From the NCBI RefSeq assembly GCF_018919065.1, contig NZ_JAHLQG010000037.1, positions 1-43,908 of the forward strand: a stretch of DNA of 43,908 nt, given 5' to 3'. Source of the stretch: Blautia sp. MSJ-9. GTDB taxonomy: Bacteria; Bacillota; Clostridia; Lachnospirales; Lachnospiraceae. The notes beneath the pieces were generated by a model that was given only the letters and a program-made list of their open reading frames with translations, was not told where the DNA came from and made no database searches. This document shows positions 6,812-16,229 of the stretch, in pieces. The translations under genes were made by a program, and so were the position numbers. Every line of letters starts with the position of its first letter. Within the stretch, counting starts at the first letter, position 1.

Positions 6812-9800
6812 TCAAACACACTCTTCTGCCATATTCTTAAGTTCTTCTGCAAATTCCGTCAGCGCAGGAATCAGACTGCCCTGAGGTTCCAGGATAAATT
6901 TCGGTTCCTGCTCATTCTTAAACTGCAAGCTTCTTCTGTATTTCTGCATGAGAAGCGGAATCCCTTCCGGATTCAGCTTTGCTTTTTCATAAAGTGTAAT
7001 GCGCACTGATTTTCCGGTCTGCTTAATTTCTGTCACATAGCCCTGATGTGCGATAGCTTTTAACTTCGCGATTGCAAGGAGATTCAGCACTGCCTTTCCA
7101 GGTTCACCAAAACGATCCAGAAGTTCCTCTAACATATCATCATAGTCCTGCTGCGTTTCGATTCCAGCGATTCGTTTATAAATATCAAGTTTCTGGAATT
7201 CATTGCTGATATAGGAATCCGGAATAAATGCATCGATATTGAGGTCAATCGATGTCTCAAAATCTTCCATTGTATGGATTCCTTTTGCCTCTTTGACTGC
7301 CTCGCTTAGCATCTTGCAATAGAGATCATATCCCACCGCATTCATATGTCCATGTTGCTGTGCACCCAGCAGATTTCCCGCGCCTCGAAGTTCCAGATCT
7401 CTCATGGCAATTTTAAATCCACTTCCCAGATCCGTATATTCACGAATAGCCGCCAGACGCTTCTCCGCAGTCTCCTTCAGCATCACGTTCTGCCTGTACA
7501 TCAGGAATGCATACGCCGTTCTGTTAGATCGACCGATTCTTCCGCGAAGCTGATAAAGCTGGGAAAGTCCGTATCTGTCGGAATCATGGATGATCATGGT
7601 ATTTACATTGGAAATATCCAGCCCTGTTTCAATGATCGTAGTCGAAACCAGTACATCAATATCACCATTTACAAACGCATACATGACATTCTCAAGTTCT
7701 CTCTCGCTCATCTGTCCATGTGCAAAATCCACCCTCGCATCCGGCACAAGTTTCGCTATGCGCAGGGCAACATCCGCAATATCCGTAACACGATTATAGA
7801 CATAATAGACCTGTCCGCCCCTGCGCAGTTCTCTGTTGATCGCCTCCCGGACTGTCTCCTCATCATACTCCATAACATAGGTCTGAATCGGCATTCTGTC
7901 CATCGGCGGTTCCTCAAGGACACTCATATCACGAATTCCAATGAGGCTCATATGCAAAGTACGCGGAATCGGCGTCGCTGTCAAAGTCAGCACATCTACA
8001 TCCTTTTTCAGCTGCTTGATTTTCTCTTTATGCGCAACCCCGAAACGCTGTTCCTCATCGATGATCAGAAGTCCAAGGTTCTTAAACTGTACATCCTTCG
8101 ACAAGACTCTATGTGTTCCGATAATTACATCTACCTGTCCCTTTTTCAGGTCTTCAATCGCTTTCTTCTGCTGCGCCGGCGTGCGGAAACGGCAGAGAAG
8201 TTCTACTCGTACCGGGAACTCTTTCATTCGCTGTACAAAGGTGTTGTATATCTGCTGTGCAAGAATAGTTGTCGGGGCAAGATACACCACCTGTCTGCTC
8301 TCCTGCACTTCCTTAAACGCAGCGCGCAGAGCAACCTCTGTTTTACCATAACCTACGTCACCGCAGATCAGACGGTCCATGATTTTCGTGCTCTCCATAT
8401 CCCGCTTGGCATCTTCAATGGCGCTGAGCTGATCTTCTGTCTCCTCATATGGAAACATTTCCTCGAACTCCCTCTGCCATACCGTATCAGGACCACAGAC
8501 ATAGCCTTCCTTTTCCTGACGTACCGCGTAGAGTTCTACCAGCTCTTTCGCAATATTTTTGACAGCTCCCCGGACCTTGCTTTTCGTCTTATTCCATTCC
8601 TGCGTTCCAAGCTTATTCAGTTTCGGAGTTTTTGCAGTATCACCGCCCGAGTATTTCTGAAGACAATCTAACTGAGTTGCCAGAATATAAAGATTGCTGC
8701 CGCCACGATATTCAATCTTAATATAATCCTTAACGATCCTGTCCACTTCCACTTTCTCAATTCCGCGATAAATACCAAGCCCATGCTTCTCATGAACCAC
8801 AAAATCCCCGATAGAAAGCTCTGCAAAATCCTGGATACGCTTTCCGTTATAATTCTTTTTCTTCTTTCTCTTCTTCTGTTCCTGACCAAAAATATCCGAC
8901 TCTGTCATCACCGCAAATTTGATCAGCGGATATTCAAAGCCTTTTTTCGCATGACCATAAACCACCATGATCTCACCCGGCAGAATCTCCCTGTCATAAT
9001 CCTGCCCGTAAAAAGCAGCCAGTCCTTCTTCCTGGAGATCCTTCGCCAGTCGTTCAGCTCTGGTACGGGAACCGGAGAGCAATGCGATCTTGTATCCCTG
9101 TTTCTTATACTGGTGAAGATCCTTTACCAGAAGTTCAAAGTTACTGTTATACGAACTGACTGATTTTACTTCCAGATAAAATTTCTCCCGGACCTTCCAG
9201 CCCGCCTGCTTCGGTTCCAGCGCACAGACAGAAATACAGTTTCGCTTATTTAATTCTTTCTGAAGTTCTTCAAAAGAACAAAGCCAGTTGTCCGGCAGAT
9301 TCTGGCTGCCTTTTTCCTCGCGGTGCATACGGCTCTGGCGATATTCCTCTTCTACTACTTCACCTTTCTCCGTCAGTCGATTCGGTTCATCCAGAAAAAT
9401 AACCGATTTCTCCTTTGGAAAATAATCCAGGAAAGAAACCATATCAGATTCCCCGATATGTTCTACTGCCGGATAAATCGTAATCTCCTCCAGATTCTCG
9501 AGGGATCTCTGGCTCTCAGCGTCAAAACTTCGTATAGAATCGATCTCATCCCCCCACAGTTCGATTCTCCATGGATTTTCCTCTGTGAGGCAGTAAATAT
9601 CCACAATACCACCGCGAATAGAAAACTGTCCCGGCATTTCCACCTGACCTACACGCTCATATCCCAGATCCACCAGTTTATTTTTCAACTGATCCATGTC
9701 TATCGTACTGTCATTTTCATAATGAATCAGCTGGTTTTTTATTTTTTCCAGCGGTTCCAGGAAATCCATGCATCCGTCAATGCTTGTGACAACTGTAAGT

Positions 9801-10135
9801 TCCTTTTCCTCCAGCAATGCCCGGATTACTTTCATTCTCTGTCGAATCAGCAGATTTCCATGAATATCTGCCTGAAAGAATAGAAGATCCTTTGCCGGAT
9901 AGGAATATATTTTCTTATCATAAAACCGGTAATCTTCATAGATTTCTCTGGCCCGGCGTTCATCTTCTGCCAGGATCAGACGATATGGCGCAGTCTCAGA
10001 AAGGCCGTACATCAGATGGGATTTCTGCGATTCCATACATCCCGAAACCTGCAGAATCCCCTTATTCGTTTTACTTTTTTCTTTAATCTGTTCAAACTCT
10101 GCAAGTCCCTGCAGAGGTGCCATAAATGCTTTCAT
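6812..10135 (-). CDS. mfd: Transcription-repair coupling factor Mfd
   Basis: Mfd displaces RNA polymerase stalled at DNA lesions and recruits the UvrA-UvrB excision machinery. The 1107-residue length is typical. In order, the protein shows a UvrB-like N-terminal module with [13 protein letters not shown] near 170-185 and a CarD/RID RNA-polymerase interaction domain near 440-495 ([12 protein letters not shown]). It then has a RecG-like translocase with Walker A GDVGYGKT (592-599), DEEQ (694-697), TATPIPRT and RGRIGR, and a C-terminal TRCF domain. The start at 10135 follows AGAGG by five bases; a GTG at 10141 is the alternative. It lies downstream of pth. Confidence 0.97.
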   Translation of the reverse strand: MKAFMAPLQGLAEFEQIKEKSKTNKGILQVSGCMESQKSHLMYGLSETAPYRLILAEDERRAREIYEDYRFYDKKIYSYPAKDLLFFQADIHGNLLIRQRMKVIRALLEEKELTVVTSIDGCMDFLEPLEKIKNQLIHYENDSTIDMDQLKNKLVDLGYERVGQVEMPGQFSIRGGIVDIYCLTEENPWRIELWGDEIDSIRSFDAESQRSLENLEEITIYPAVEHIGESDMVSFLDYFPKEKSVIFLDEPNRLTEKGEVVEEEYRQSRMHREEKGSQNLPDNWLCSFEELQKELNKRNCISVCALEPKQAGWKVREKFYLEVKSVSSYNSNFELLVKDLHQYKKQGYKIALLSGSRTRAERLAKDLQEEGLAAFYGQDYDREILPGEIMVVYGHAKKGFEYPLIKFAVMTESDIFGQEQKKRKKKKNYNGKRIQDFAELSIGDFVVHEKHGLGIYRGIEKVEVDRIVKDYIKIEYRGGSNLYILATQLDCLQKYSGGDTAKTPKLNKLGTQEWNKTKSKVRGAVKNIAKELVELYAVRQEKEGYVCGPDTVWQREFEEMFPYEETEDQLSAIEDAKRDMESTKIMDRLICGDVGYGKTEVALRAAFKEVQESRQVVYLAPTTILAQQIYNTFVQRMKEFPVRVELLCRFRTPAQQKKAIEDLKKGQVDVIIGTHRVLSKDVQFKNLGLLIIDEEQRFGVAHKEKIKQLKKDVDVLTLTATPIPRTLHMSLIGIRDMSVLEEPPMDRMPIQTYVMEYDEETVREAINRELRRGGQVYYVYNRVTDIADVALRIAKLVPDARVDFAHGQMSERELENVMYAFVNGDIDVLVSTTIIETGLDISNVNTMIIHDSDRYGLSQLYQLRGRIGRSNRTAYAFLMYRQNVMLKETAEKRLAAIREYTDLGSGFKIAMRDLELRGAGNLLGAQQHGHMNAVGYDLYCKMLSEAVKEAKGIHTMEDFETSIDLNIDAFIPDSYISNEFQKLDIYKRIAGIETQQDYDDMLEELLDRFGEPGKAVLNLLAIAKLKAIAHQGYVTEIKQTGKSVRITLYEKAKLNPEGIPLLMQKYRRSLQFKNEQEPKFILEPQGSLIPALTEFAEELKNMAEECV

Positions 10136-10237
10136 ATTCACCTCTTATATGTCTCCGATAAATAAATCTTCCTGCCATTCATTGCTATTCACAATTAAAA
10201 ATATTACGCCAAAAGTTCCAGATCACTGTGGCAAGAT

Positions 10238-10288
10238 AAAAGCGGCACCTGTTTTCCTGCTGTAGCATCATTAACAGTCACCGCTTTT
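10238..10288 (-). terminator. weak stem-loop between pth and mfd
   Basis: On the minus strand AAAAGCGG (10281-10288) pairs with CCGCTTTT (10238-10245) across a 35-nt loop. The second arm ends in four T. The loop is long for an intrinsic terminator, so partial termination or processing is possible at best. Confidence 0.35.
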
Positions 10289-10345
10289 CTTCCTTTTCTT
10301 CCGTTAAAAGCAGCCAGCATGTGCCACTTACCACTTTGCCGCTTC

Positions 10346-10927
10346 TTACTTCTGTACAGGTACTTTTCTGTTATATTCGTTCATTGCCGCATCTGCGCCC
10401 TGTGAAATCATGATATCCACAGCCTTTGCCGCTTTTTCTATTGCTTCATCCACAAGTTTTCTGTCTTCTGTGGAAAATCTGCCAAGTACATGATCTGCAA
10501 GATCCCATCCCTTTGGCTTAGCTCCTACACCTACTTTAATGCGCAGAAACTTCTCTGTGCCAAGCTGACGGATAATATCCTTAATTCCATTGTGTCCACC
10601 TGCGCTTCCCTGCTTACGGATGCGAAGCTGTCCCGGTTCCAGATCAATATCATCATAAATAACAATCAGTTCTGTCTCCGGATCAATTTTGAAATAATTC
10701 GCCATTTCGCGGACAGGTCCACCACTCAGATTCATAAAAGAGAGCGGCTTCATAAGGATTACTTTCTCTCCGCCAATCATGGTCTTGCCATACATAGCGT
10801 TGAACTTCACACCGCCCTGAGGTACATTGTAATCCTCTATCAGCTGGTCAATGGTGTCAAAACCCATGTTGTGGCGTGTTGCTTCATACTGCTTCCCGGG
10901 ATTTCCCAGGCCAACTACTAAATACAT
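10346..10927 (-). CDS. pth: Peptidyl-tRNA hydrolase
   Basis: Pth frees tRNA from peptidyl-tRNA that has dropped off ribosomes; it is essential in most bacteria and called spoVC in Bacillus. The 193-residue protein is full length. It shows VVGLGNPGKQY with Asn9, the catalytic His19 in TRHNMGF, the MKPLSFMNLSG block, the YDDIDLEPG block with the conserved aspartate, and GSAGGHNGIKD. The ATG at 10927 follows GGGAGA by seven bases. It is close behind the G3E GTPase gene at 10942 and may share its transcript. Confidence 0.96.
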   Translation of the reverse strand: MYLVVGLGNPGKQYEATRHNMGFDTIDQLIEDYNVPQGGVKFNAMYGKTMIGGEKVILMKPLSFMNLSGGPVREMANYFKIDPETELIVIYDDIDLEPGQLRIRKQGSAGGHNGIKDIIRQLGTEKFLRIKVGVGAKPKGWDLADHVLGRFSTEDRKLVDEAIEKAAKAVDIMISQGADAAMNEYNRKVPVQK

Positions 10928-10941
10928 ATGTGTTTCTCCCG

Positions 10942-11892
10942 TTAGTTGAAGTATACCATCTCATCTTTCAGCGGTTCGCATTCTTTTGCTTCACTTGCAT
11001 AAAGCACAATGCCCTCGTCCTGATATTCTGTACGGTACTCGAAAGCAACCTTTGCAGTCACTTCTACCCAGCTTCCTTCTTTGATATGAGATGCATTATC
11101 GCTTCTGCAGATATACCCCAGGAATGTAGTATCATCTGCGCAGCAGGTCATTGCCACACGACCCGGAACAAAGAATTTACTTCCCATTCCGCGCGGTTTC
11201 ATGACACGTCCTTTGAAATTGACAGTCTTGCCCGCATATTTATCCGGGTGATCCATGGCATCAACAAACCAGATACCGTAATCTTCCGGTGGAATCTGAA
11301 TAACCGGCGCATCAATATCGAATGGCATCTCATCCTGGAAAATATCGTCCATCTCTCCCTCTTCATCTTCGAAGATGACCTCTGCACTCTGGTTTGCAAC
11401 TTTAATCCCACGTCTGTATGCAGGAAGCGGATCTCCCTCTTTACAGCGGTTAAATACAACCATATCTGTATTTCTGATCATGTCCATGAACAAAGACTTC
11501 ATGTTTGCCATATAAACCTGATAAGTTGTAGCATCTACGCAGGTAATTTCCTGCTCGATACCCCATCCTTCCGGAAGTTCCATCTGTTCAAATTTGCTTA
11601 CAAGCCACATTCCGTTGTACTCAATAACAACACGCTCCGGCTGATGGATGATATCCATAGCGGCCAGACGCTGAGGTGTGAGGTCTTCTTCATCCTCGAT
11701 CACTTCCACAACCGTGTTTGCAAGTTTCAGTTTATCCATATCATATTCTTCTTCGCCTTCTTCGCAAAGAATCAGCAGAGTTTTGCCATCAATAGCAAAG
11801 TAATCCTGCTGTAATGTAAAGTCCAGGAAAGTTGTCTTTCCACTCTCCAGGAATCCCGTAACTAAATAAATGGGAACTCTGATATCATCCAT
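10942..11892 (-). CDS. G3E/CobW-like GTPase fused to a DUF1980-type domain
   Basis: This is a 316-residue protein. Residues 8-160 form a G3E-like P-loop GTPase domain with GFLESGKTT (13-21) and an IEYNG segment in the position of the family's IExSG. The CxCC metal motif of metallochaperone relatives is absent, and the usual NKxD is replaced by FNRC. Residues ~205-310 resemble the C-terminal domain of TIGR03943/DUF1980 (YcgQ-like) proteins, with FKGRV, FVPGR and TCCADD (Cys250-Cys251), which could bind metal. In Bacillus, YcgQ/YcgR-type and YciC-type genes belong to zinc homeostasis; a metal role here is an inference from that and from the His-rich CobW gene next door. It starts at ATG 11892, with AAAGGAA upstream. 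Confidence 0.78.
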   Translation of the reverse strand: MDDIRVPIYLVTGFLESGKTTFLDFTLQQDYFAIDGKTLLILCEEGEEEYDMDKLKLANTVVEVIEDEEDLTPQRLAAMDIIHQPERVVIEYNGMWLVSKFEQMELPEGWGIEQEITCVDATTYQVYMANMKSLFMDMIRNTDMVVFNRCKEGDPLPAYRRGIKVANQSAEVIFEDEEGEMDDIFQDEMPFDIDAPVIQIPPEDYGIWFVDAMDHPDKYAGKTVNFKGRVMKPRGMGSKFFVPGRVAMTCCADDTTFLGYICRSDNASHIKEGSWVEVTAKVAFEYRTEYQDEGIVLYASEAKECEPLKDEMVYFN

Positions 11893-11996
11893 AATCGTTT
11901 ATTCCTTTATCTGAATTCTATAGTTGTCTGCCTGCTGTCATGTAAAGAATGAGCAGCAGCATCTGTTCTGCATCAAAGTAATTTTATCTGCAATGA

Positions 11997-13217
11997 TTAT
12001 TCTGCGAGGCCAAATAATTCTGCAAGTTTATCCTCTTTCAGCTTAGAACCGATCACGCACAGGCGGCCTGTATATTCCGGTGCACCCCCGCGGATCTCTG
12101 TTTCTTCCGGAACCATATCAAAGTAGATCCATGTTCCGTCCTCTGCTGGAAGCATTCCTTTTGCACGGAGAATAATACCGTAATCTTCGGAAGCAGAAAG
12201 TGCTTCAAGCATCTTCTCAAGACCTTCTCTTGTATACTTCTTGATTGTCTCACGGCCCCAGCTTGTGAATACTTCATCTGCATGATGATGATGGTGATGA
12301 TCATGATGATCGTGTCCGCAGCCACATTCATGGTCGTGGTCATGGTGGTCGTGGTCATCATGGTCATGTCCGCAGCCGCATTCATCATCGTGATCATGGT
12401 GATGATGCGCATGGTCTTCATGGTCATGCTCGCAGCCACACTCGTGGTCATGATGATGCTCATGGTCTTCGTGATCGTGATGATGTTCGTGCTCGTCATG
12501 GTCGTGTCCGCAGCCGCATTCATCATCGTGATCATGATGATGGTGCTCGCCATGTTCATGTACATGTCCACACTCAGGGCAAACTTCTTCCTCTGCCATC
12601 AGCTCTTCTTCCAGAGATACCGGTTTTTCCATAACCTCAAGGATCTTCTTTCCGTCAAGCTTCTCGATTGGAGTTGTGATGATCGCTGCTTTTGCATTGA
12701 TTCCACGGAGAAGTTCCATCGCCTGCTGTGCTTTCTTCTCATCAATGATATCTGTACGGCTCATAATGATCGCACCTGCATATTCAACCTGATTGTTGAA
12801 GAACTCACCGAAGTTTCTCATGTACATCTTGCATTTCTTAGCATCAACTACAGTTGTATAGCTGTTCAGTACAATATCTACATCACCCTGTACACCCTGT
12901 ACTGCTTTGATAACATCTGACAGTTTACCAACACCTGAAGGCTCGATCAGGATTCTGTCCGGATGATATTTATCAACAACTTCTTTCAGGGAAGTTCCGA
13001 AATCACCAACCAGAGAGCAGCAGATACATCCGGAATTCATTTCACGGATTTCGATTCCAGCTTCTTTCAGAAATCCACCGTCAATACCAATCTCACCGAA
13101 TTCGTTCTCGATCAGTACAACCTGCTCATCTGCATAAGCCTCTTTCAGAAGCTTCTTGATCAATGTAGTTTTACCAGCTCCCAGGAAACCTGAGATAATA
13201 TCAATCTTAGTTGCCAT
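11997..13217 (-). CDS. CobW/COG0523 G3E GTPase with a His-rich metal-binding segment
   Basis: This 406-residue probable metallochaperone GTPase has Walker A GFLGAGKT (10-17), the family's CxCC metal site CICC (64-67), IEPSG, and SRTD in the guanine-specificity position. Residues 213-313 are almost entirely His, Asp, Glu, Cys and Gly, with four CGCGHDH/CGCEHDH modules. A CobW C-terminal domain follows from ~315. The family includes zinc transferases (ZNG1, YciC/ZagA type) and cobalt or nitrile hydratase chaperones. The long His/Cys segment suggests storage or delivery of Zn, Ni or Co; which metal is unknown. The start at 13217 has AAAGGAGA nine bases upstream. It precedes the G3E-DUF1980 gene by 104 bases. 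Confidence 0.9.
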   Translation of the reverse strand: MATKIDIISGFLGAGKTTLIKKLLKEAYADEQVVLIENEFGEIGIDGGFLKEAGIEIREMNSGCICCSLVGDFGTSLKEVVDKYHPDRILIEPSGVGKLSDVIKAVQGVQGDVDIVLNSYTTVVDAKKCKMYMRNFGEFFNNQVEYAGAIIMSRTDIIDEKKAQQAMELLRGINAKAAIITTPIEKLDGKKILEVMEKPVSLEEELMAEEEVCPECGHVHEHGEHHHHDHDDECGCGHDHDEHEHHHDHEDHEHHHDHECGCEHDHEDHAHHHHDHDDECGCGHDHDDHDHHDHDHECGCGHDHHDHHHHHHADEVFTSWGRETIKKYTREGLEKMLEALSASEDYGIILRAKGMLPAEDGTWIYFDMVPEETEIRGGAPEYTGRLCVIGSKLKEDKLAELFGLAE

Positions 13218-13265
13218 CGTTTTGTTTCTCCTTTTCTATTTTTATGTTTATCATGCGTAATAATG

Positions 13266-13287
13266 TCAGAGGAAAACTTTTCTCTGA
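13266..13287 (-). promoter_or_regulatory. stem-loop in the cobW upstream region
   Basis: TCAGAG (13266-13271) pairs with CTCTGA (13282-13287), with A/T pairing inside. Downstream on the minus strand is an imperfect AT-rich dyad, TTATTACGCATGATAA, about 40 bases before the cobW start. This could be an operator for a metal regulator, but no consensus was matched. Confidence 0.3.
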
Positions 13288-13360
13288 TGTCTTATTATTC
13301 TGTAAGAGAATGTCTGAAACTATTCAACAATCCGTCCACTTATTATTTTACCTGTAACAC

Positions 13361-13417
13361 ATTACTGTTCATTCCGTTTCCAGAAACACGCTTCGCGGAA
13401 TGTTACCAGTGAACGGT
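13361..13417. repeat. dispersed intergenic repeat, family 1 (palindromic copy)
   Basis: ATTACTGTTCATTCCG is followed by CGGAATGTTACCAG and TGAACGGTA, so the copy can form an imperfect hairpin. Over about 50 bases it aligns with the intergenic sequence at 17744-17793 (roughly 70 percent identity by eye). The rest of the intergenic region 13218-13522 holds a cobW upstream stem-loop and a terminator; I see no gene there. Confidence 0.6.
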
Positions 13418-13480
13418 AGCCATAACGCCTTTATTATACACAAGCTTTCAGACAGTTTCAAGCCCGTCACACGCAAAGAA

Positions 13481-13506
13481 GGGGACATGACCAAAATCAT
13501 GTCCCC
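13481..13506 (-). terminator. terminator of the 77-residue protein gene
   Basis: This is a perfect 10-bp GC-rich stem (GGGGACATGA at 13481-13490, complement at 13497-13506) with a 6-nt loop, about 16 bases downstream of the stop codon. On the minus strand it is followed by TTCTTTG, a modest U-tract. Confidence 0.75.
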
Positions 13507-13522
13507 ACCTGTATTTCTATGA

Positions 13523-13756
13523 TCAACCGTTGATCATAAAGCTCATTAATTTATCAATATCTTCTTTCTCATAAGCAACGATCTCAAGTTCTGGGATCTC
13601 TCCACCTGAGAAAATGTTTGCCAGAGATACATACTGGGATAATTTGGATTTAAGGTTCAGTCTGTCACCTTCGCCTGTTACTAATTCTACTCTTCCTTCG
13701 CAGCTGTCAACTACGTCAAAAAACTTCTCGATATCTTTGATGTTAGATACTTTCAT
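13523..13756 (-). CDS. Small conserved-type hypothetical protein (77 residues)
   Basis: This 77-residue acidic protein is of unknown function. It begins MKVSNIKDIEKFF, has a VELVTGEGDRLNLKSKLSQY segment and ends MSFMING. I recall similar short proteins in Lachnospiraceae, sometimes labelled poly(A) polymerase without good reason; no enzymatic motif is visible. The start at 13756 is chosen because GGAG lies seven bases upstream, whereas the ATG two codons earlier is too close to it. It has its own promoter with a palindrome over the -10 and its own terminator, so it is a single-gene unit that is probably expressed and regulated. Confidence 0.72.
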   Translation of the reverse strand: MKVSNIKDIEKFFDVVDSCEGRVELVTGEGDRLNLKSKLSQYVSLANIFSGGEIPELEIVAYEKEDIDKLMSFMING

Positions 13757-13808
13757 GTTCATTCTCCTTTCAACATGTAACCGTTTATTCTCTCTATTCC
13801 TTGTTTTC

Positions 13809-13843
13809 GCGCTAATTATAGCGCAATTATAACTAAAAAGCAA
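13809..13843 (-). promoter_or_regulatory. promoter with palindromic site over the -10
   Basis: On the minus strand there is a -35 TTGCTT (13838-13843), a 17-nt spacer and a consensus -10 TATAAT (13815-13820). The inverted repeat GCGCTA-N4-TAGCGC (13809-13824) covers the -10, a typical position for a repressor operator. It serves the 77-residue protein gene. Confidence 0.65.
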
Positions 13844-13989
13844 TTATTGAATTTGCACGAATTTTTCAGGTATCGTTTGACTTTAACCATAATATTGTCA
13901 AATAAATAACAATTTCTTCTGTTCATCTATTTCTTATGTGTATTCAGCATATGATTAACGTCATAAACAGCCAATAATTGTATCTGATG

Positions 13990-14040
13990 TCAAGCGGATA
14001 TTCTTGCTTTTCGCAATTGAAGCAAAGAACTTACCTCATT
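13990..14040. repeat. dispersed intergenic repeat, family 2 (copy)
   Basis: GCAATTGAAGCAAAGAACTT followed by an ATTCGGTTAA-type segment aligns with 33889-33926 (GCAATTGAAACAGGGAACTT, then ATTCGATTAA). It lies just downstream of glgB. Confidence 0.55.
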
Positions 14041-14043
14041 CGG

Positions 14044-15927
14044 TTAATATACAAAAATAGCTACTCCATAAGCAGGAAGCGGATATGCAAATGAAAATGG
14101 TCTGTTATCGCATTCCTGTTTCACTGCCTTGAATGTCTTCGGCTCTGTCAGGCCATTTTCATCCATGATCAGCTTGTACTGTTTCCTCTTCGGCACCCCA
14201 ACTCTGTAATCCGGACGATCCACTGGTGTAAAGTTAACCACATACAGGATGTTATTTCTCTTTGTCGGAGATTTTCTTACAAAGCTGAAAATACTTCTGT
14301 CTCCGTCATTGGCATTGATCCACTCAAAATCTTCCGGAACATTATCTGATGCATAGAGTGCAGGGTATTTCTTATAAATAGTAAGAAGATCCTTAACATA
14401 ATTCTGCAGATCTTTATGAGGCTGTTCCTGCAGAAGGAACCAGTCAAGTTCTCTCTCTTCACTCCACTCACGAAGCTGTCCGAATTCCTGTCCCATAAAC
14501 AGAAGCTTCTTACCAGGATGACATGTCATAAAGGAATATGCTGCTTTTAAGTTCTTAAATTTATCCGGATACTCTCCAGGCATCTTCTCAAGCATAGAGC
14601 ATTTCAGATGAACTACTTCATCATGAGAAAGAACCAGTACATATCTCTCGCTGTATGCATAAGACATAGAGAATGTCATCTTATTATGGTTGAATTTACG
14701 GAAATATGGATCCAGCTTCATGTATTCCAGGAAGTCATTCATCCATCCCATATTCCACTTCAGGCTAAATCCAAGCCCATCATTCTCAGCATCGCCGGTA
14801 ACCATCGGCCATGCTGTGGACTCCTCAGCGATCATTACAGTTCCGTGGTTTCTGCCAAGAACTACTGTATTCAGATGTTTGAAGAATTCAATTGCCTCAA
14901 GGTTCTTATTTCCGCCATATTTATTGGCAACCCATTCGCCGTCTTTCTTGCCATAATCAAGATAAAGCATAGAAGCAACTGCATCTACACGAAGACCATC
15001 TACATGACACTCCTCAACCCAGTACAGAGCATTTGCGATCAGGAAGTTCTTAACCTCCGGGCGACCATAATTATAAATCTTGGTTCCCCAGTCCGGATGC
15101 TCCCCCTGTCTCGGATCAGCATGTTCATAAACTGCAGTTCCGTCAAAATTAGCAAGACCATGCGCATCTTTCGGGAAATGTGCAGGTACCCAGTCAAGGA
15201 TAACTCCGATCTTATTCTGATGGAAATAATCGATCATGTACTTAAAATCCTGCGGAGTTCCATATCTGGATGTCGGTGCATAGTATCCTGTAACCTGATA
15301 ACCCCAGGAACCATCAAACGGATGCTCTGCAATTCCCATGAGTTCCACATGCGTATATCCCATTTTCTTAATATAATCAGTCAGAGAATGCGCAAGTTCA
15401 CGATAATTATAAAATCCCTCTTCATTCTCCTCTGTCCACGGATGCTTCATCCAGGAACCCGGATGTACCTCATAGATTGCCATCGGCTCTACTTTCTCAT
15501 CGAACTTCTCTCTGTTCTTAATCCATGTGGCATCTTTCCATTTATAATCCGTGATATCAGTGATCCTCGACGCTGTGCCTGGACGCAGCTCTGCCTCATT
15601 GGCATATGGATCCGCCTTATAAAGCTTCTCTCCATGTGCACCTAAGATAAAGAATTTATATAACTGTCCTATCTTCGCTCCCGGAACAAATACTTCATAA
15701 ACACCAATCGGTCCTACTTTCTTCATAGGATTGGCTTCTTCATCCCATCCGTTAAACTCACCAATCACAGATACAGACTGTGCATTCGGTGCCCAGACTG
15801 CAAAGTATACACCTTTCTTACGCCGATATGTAGTTGGATGAGCACCCATTTTCTTATATATCTCGTAATTGGTTCCCTGTCCAAATAAATACTGGTCTAA
15901 ATCCGTAAATTTCATACTTTCACCCAT
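14044..15927 (-). CDS. glgB: 1,4-alpha-glucan (glycogen) branching enzyme
   Basis: GlgB creates alpha-1,6 branches in glycogen. This 627-residue protein has an N-terminal CBM48 domain (YFAVWAPNA, GEFNGWD near 40-62) and a GH13 catalytic barrel. The nucleophile is Asp315 in DGLRVDAV and the acid/base is Glu368 in AEES, 53 residues apart as in the E. coli enzyme; LSHDEVVH and a C-terminal beta domain follow. The extra N1 domain of longer enzymes is missing, as in many Firmicutes. The start at 15927 follows GGAGGA by six bases. No other glg genes are adjacent, so it appears to be a lone transcription unit. Confidence 0.96.
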   Translation of the reverse strand: MGESMKFTDLDQYLFGQGTNYEIYKKMGAHPTTYRRKKGVYFAVWAPNAQSVSVIGEFNGWDEEANPMKKVGPIGVYEVFVPGAKIGQLYKFFILGAHGEKLYKADPYANEAELRPGTASRITDITDYKWKDATWIKNREKFDEKVEPMAIYEVHPGSWMKHPWTEENEEGFYNYRELAHSLTDYIKKMGYTHVELMGIAEHPFDGSWGYQVTGYYAPTSRYGTPQDFKYMIDYFHQNKIGVILDWVPAHFPKDAHGLANFDGTAVYEHADPRQGEHPDWGTKIYNYGRPEVKNFLIANALYWVEECHVDGLRVDAVASMLYLDYGKKDGEWVANKYGGNKNLEAIEFFKHLNTVVLGRNHGTVMIAEESTAWPMVTGDAENDGLGFSLKWNMGWMNDFLEYMKLDPYFRKFNHNKMTFSMSYAYSERYVLVLSHDEVVHLKCSMLEKMPGEYPDKFKNLKAAYSFMTCHPGKKLLFMGQEFGQLREWSEERELDWFLLQEQPHKDLQNYVKDLLTIYKKYPALYASDNVPEDFEWINANDGDRSIFSFVRKSPTKRNNILYVVNFTPVDRPDYRVGVPKRKQYKLIMDENGLTEPKTFKAVKQECDNRPFSFAYPLPAYGVAIFVY

Positions 15928-16167
15928 CAGGAGTCCTCCCTTAACATTCAGATTCTATCTTTTCACGGATATGAATAGTTACCGTTTTTATCTCCCGGAA
16001 AAAATTTCCGTCTATCTGTAAAATCATATCTCTGGCAATAAATATGAACTGACTTTTAGTCATTCTATAAGCCCTATTATACCAACCGCTATTCTGTACG
16101 TCAATTAAAATTCTGTATATATTCAACAATTTTCTCATACTTTTTGTGTAATTTTTGTAAAAAACAG

Positions 16168-16211
16168 AAAAGAGCAAAGAAACACATTTTTGCGCATTTC
16201 TCTGCTCTTTT
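16168..16211 (-). terminator. terminator of the Ser/Asp-tailed deacetylase gene
   Basis: A 15-bp stem with one mismatch (AAAAGAGCAAAGAAA at 16168-16182 with 16197-16211) is followed on the minus strand by CTGTTTTTT. It begins 19 bases after the stop codon at 16230. Confidence 0.85.
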
Positions 16212-16229
16212 GTAAATTCACATATTAGT

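Noticed and set aside
7346..8671. 441-codon open frame on the plus strand
   Set aside because: It lies wholly antisense within mfd, whose frame carries all the family motifs.
12282..12920. Met/Val-rich open frame opposite the His-rich tract
   Set aside because: It is a shadow of the CATGAT-type repeats encoding histidine and aspartate in the CobW gene; low complexity and no start signals.
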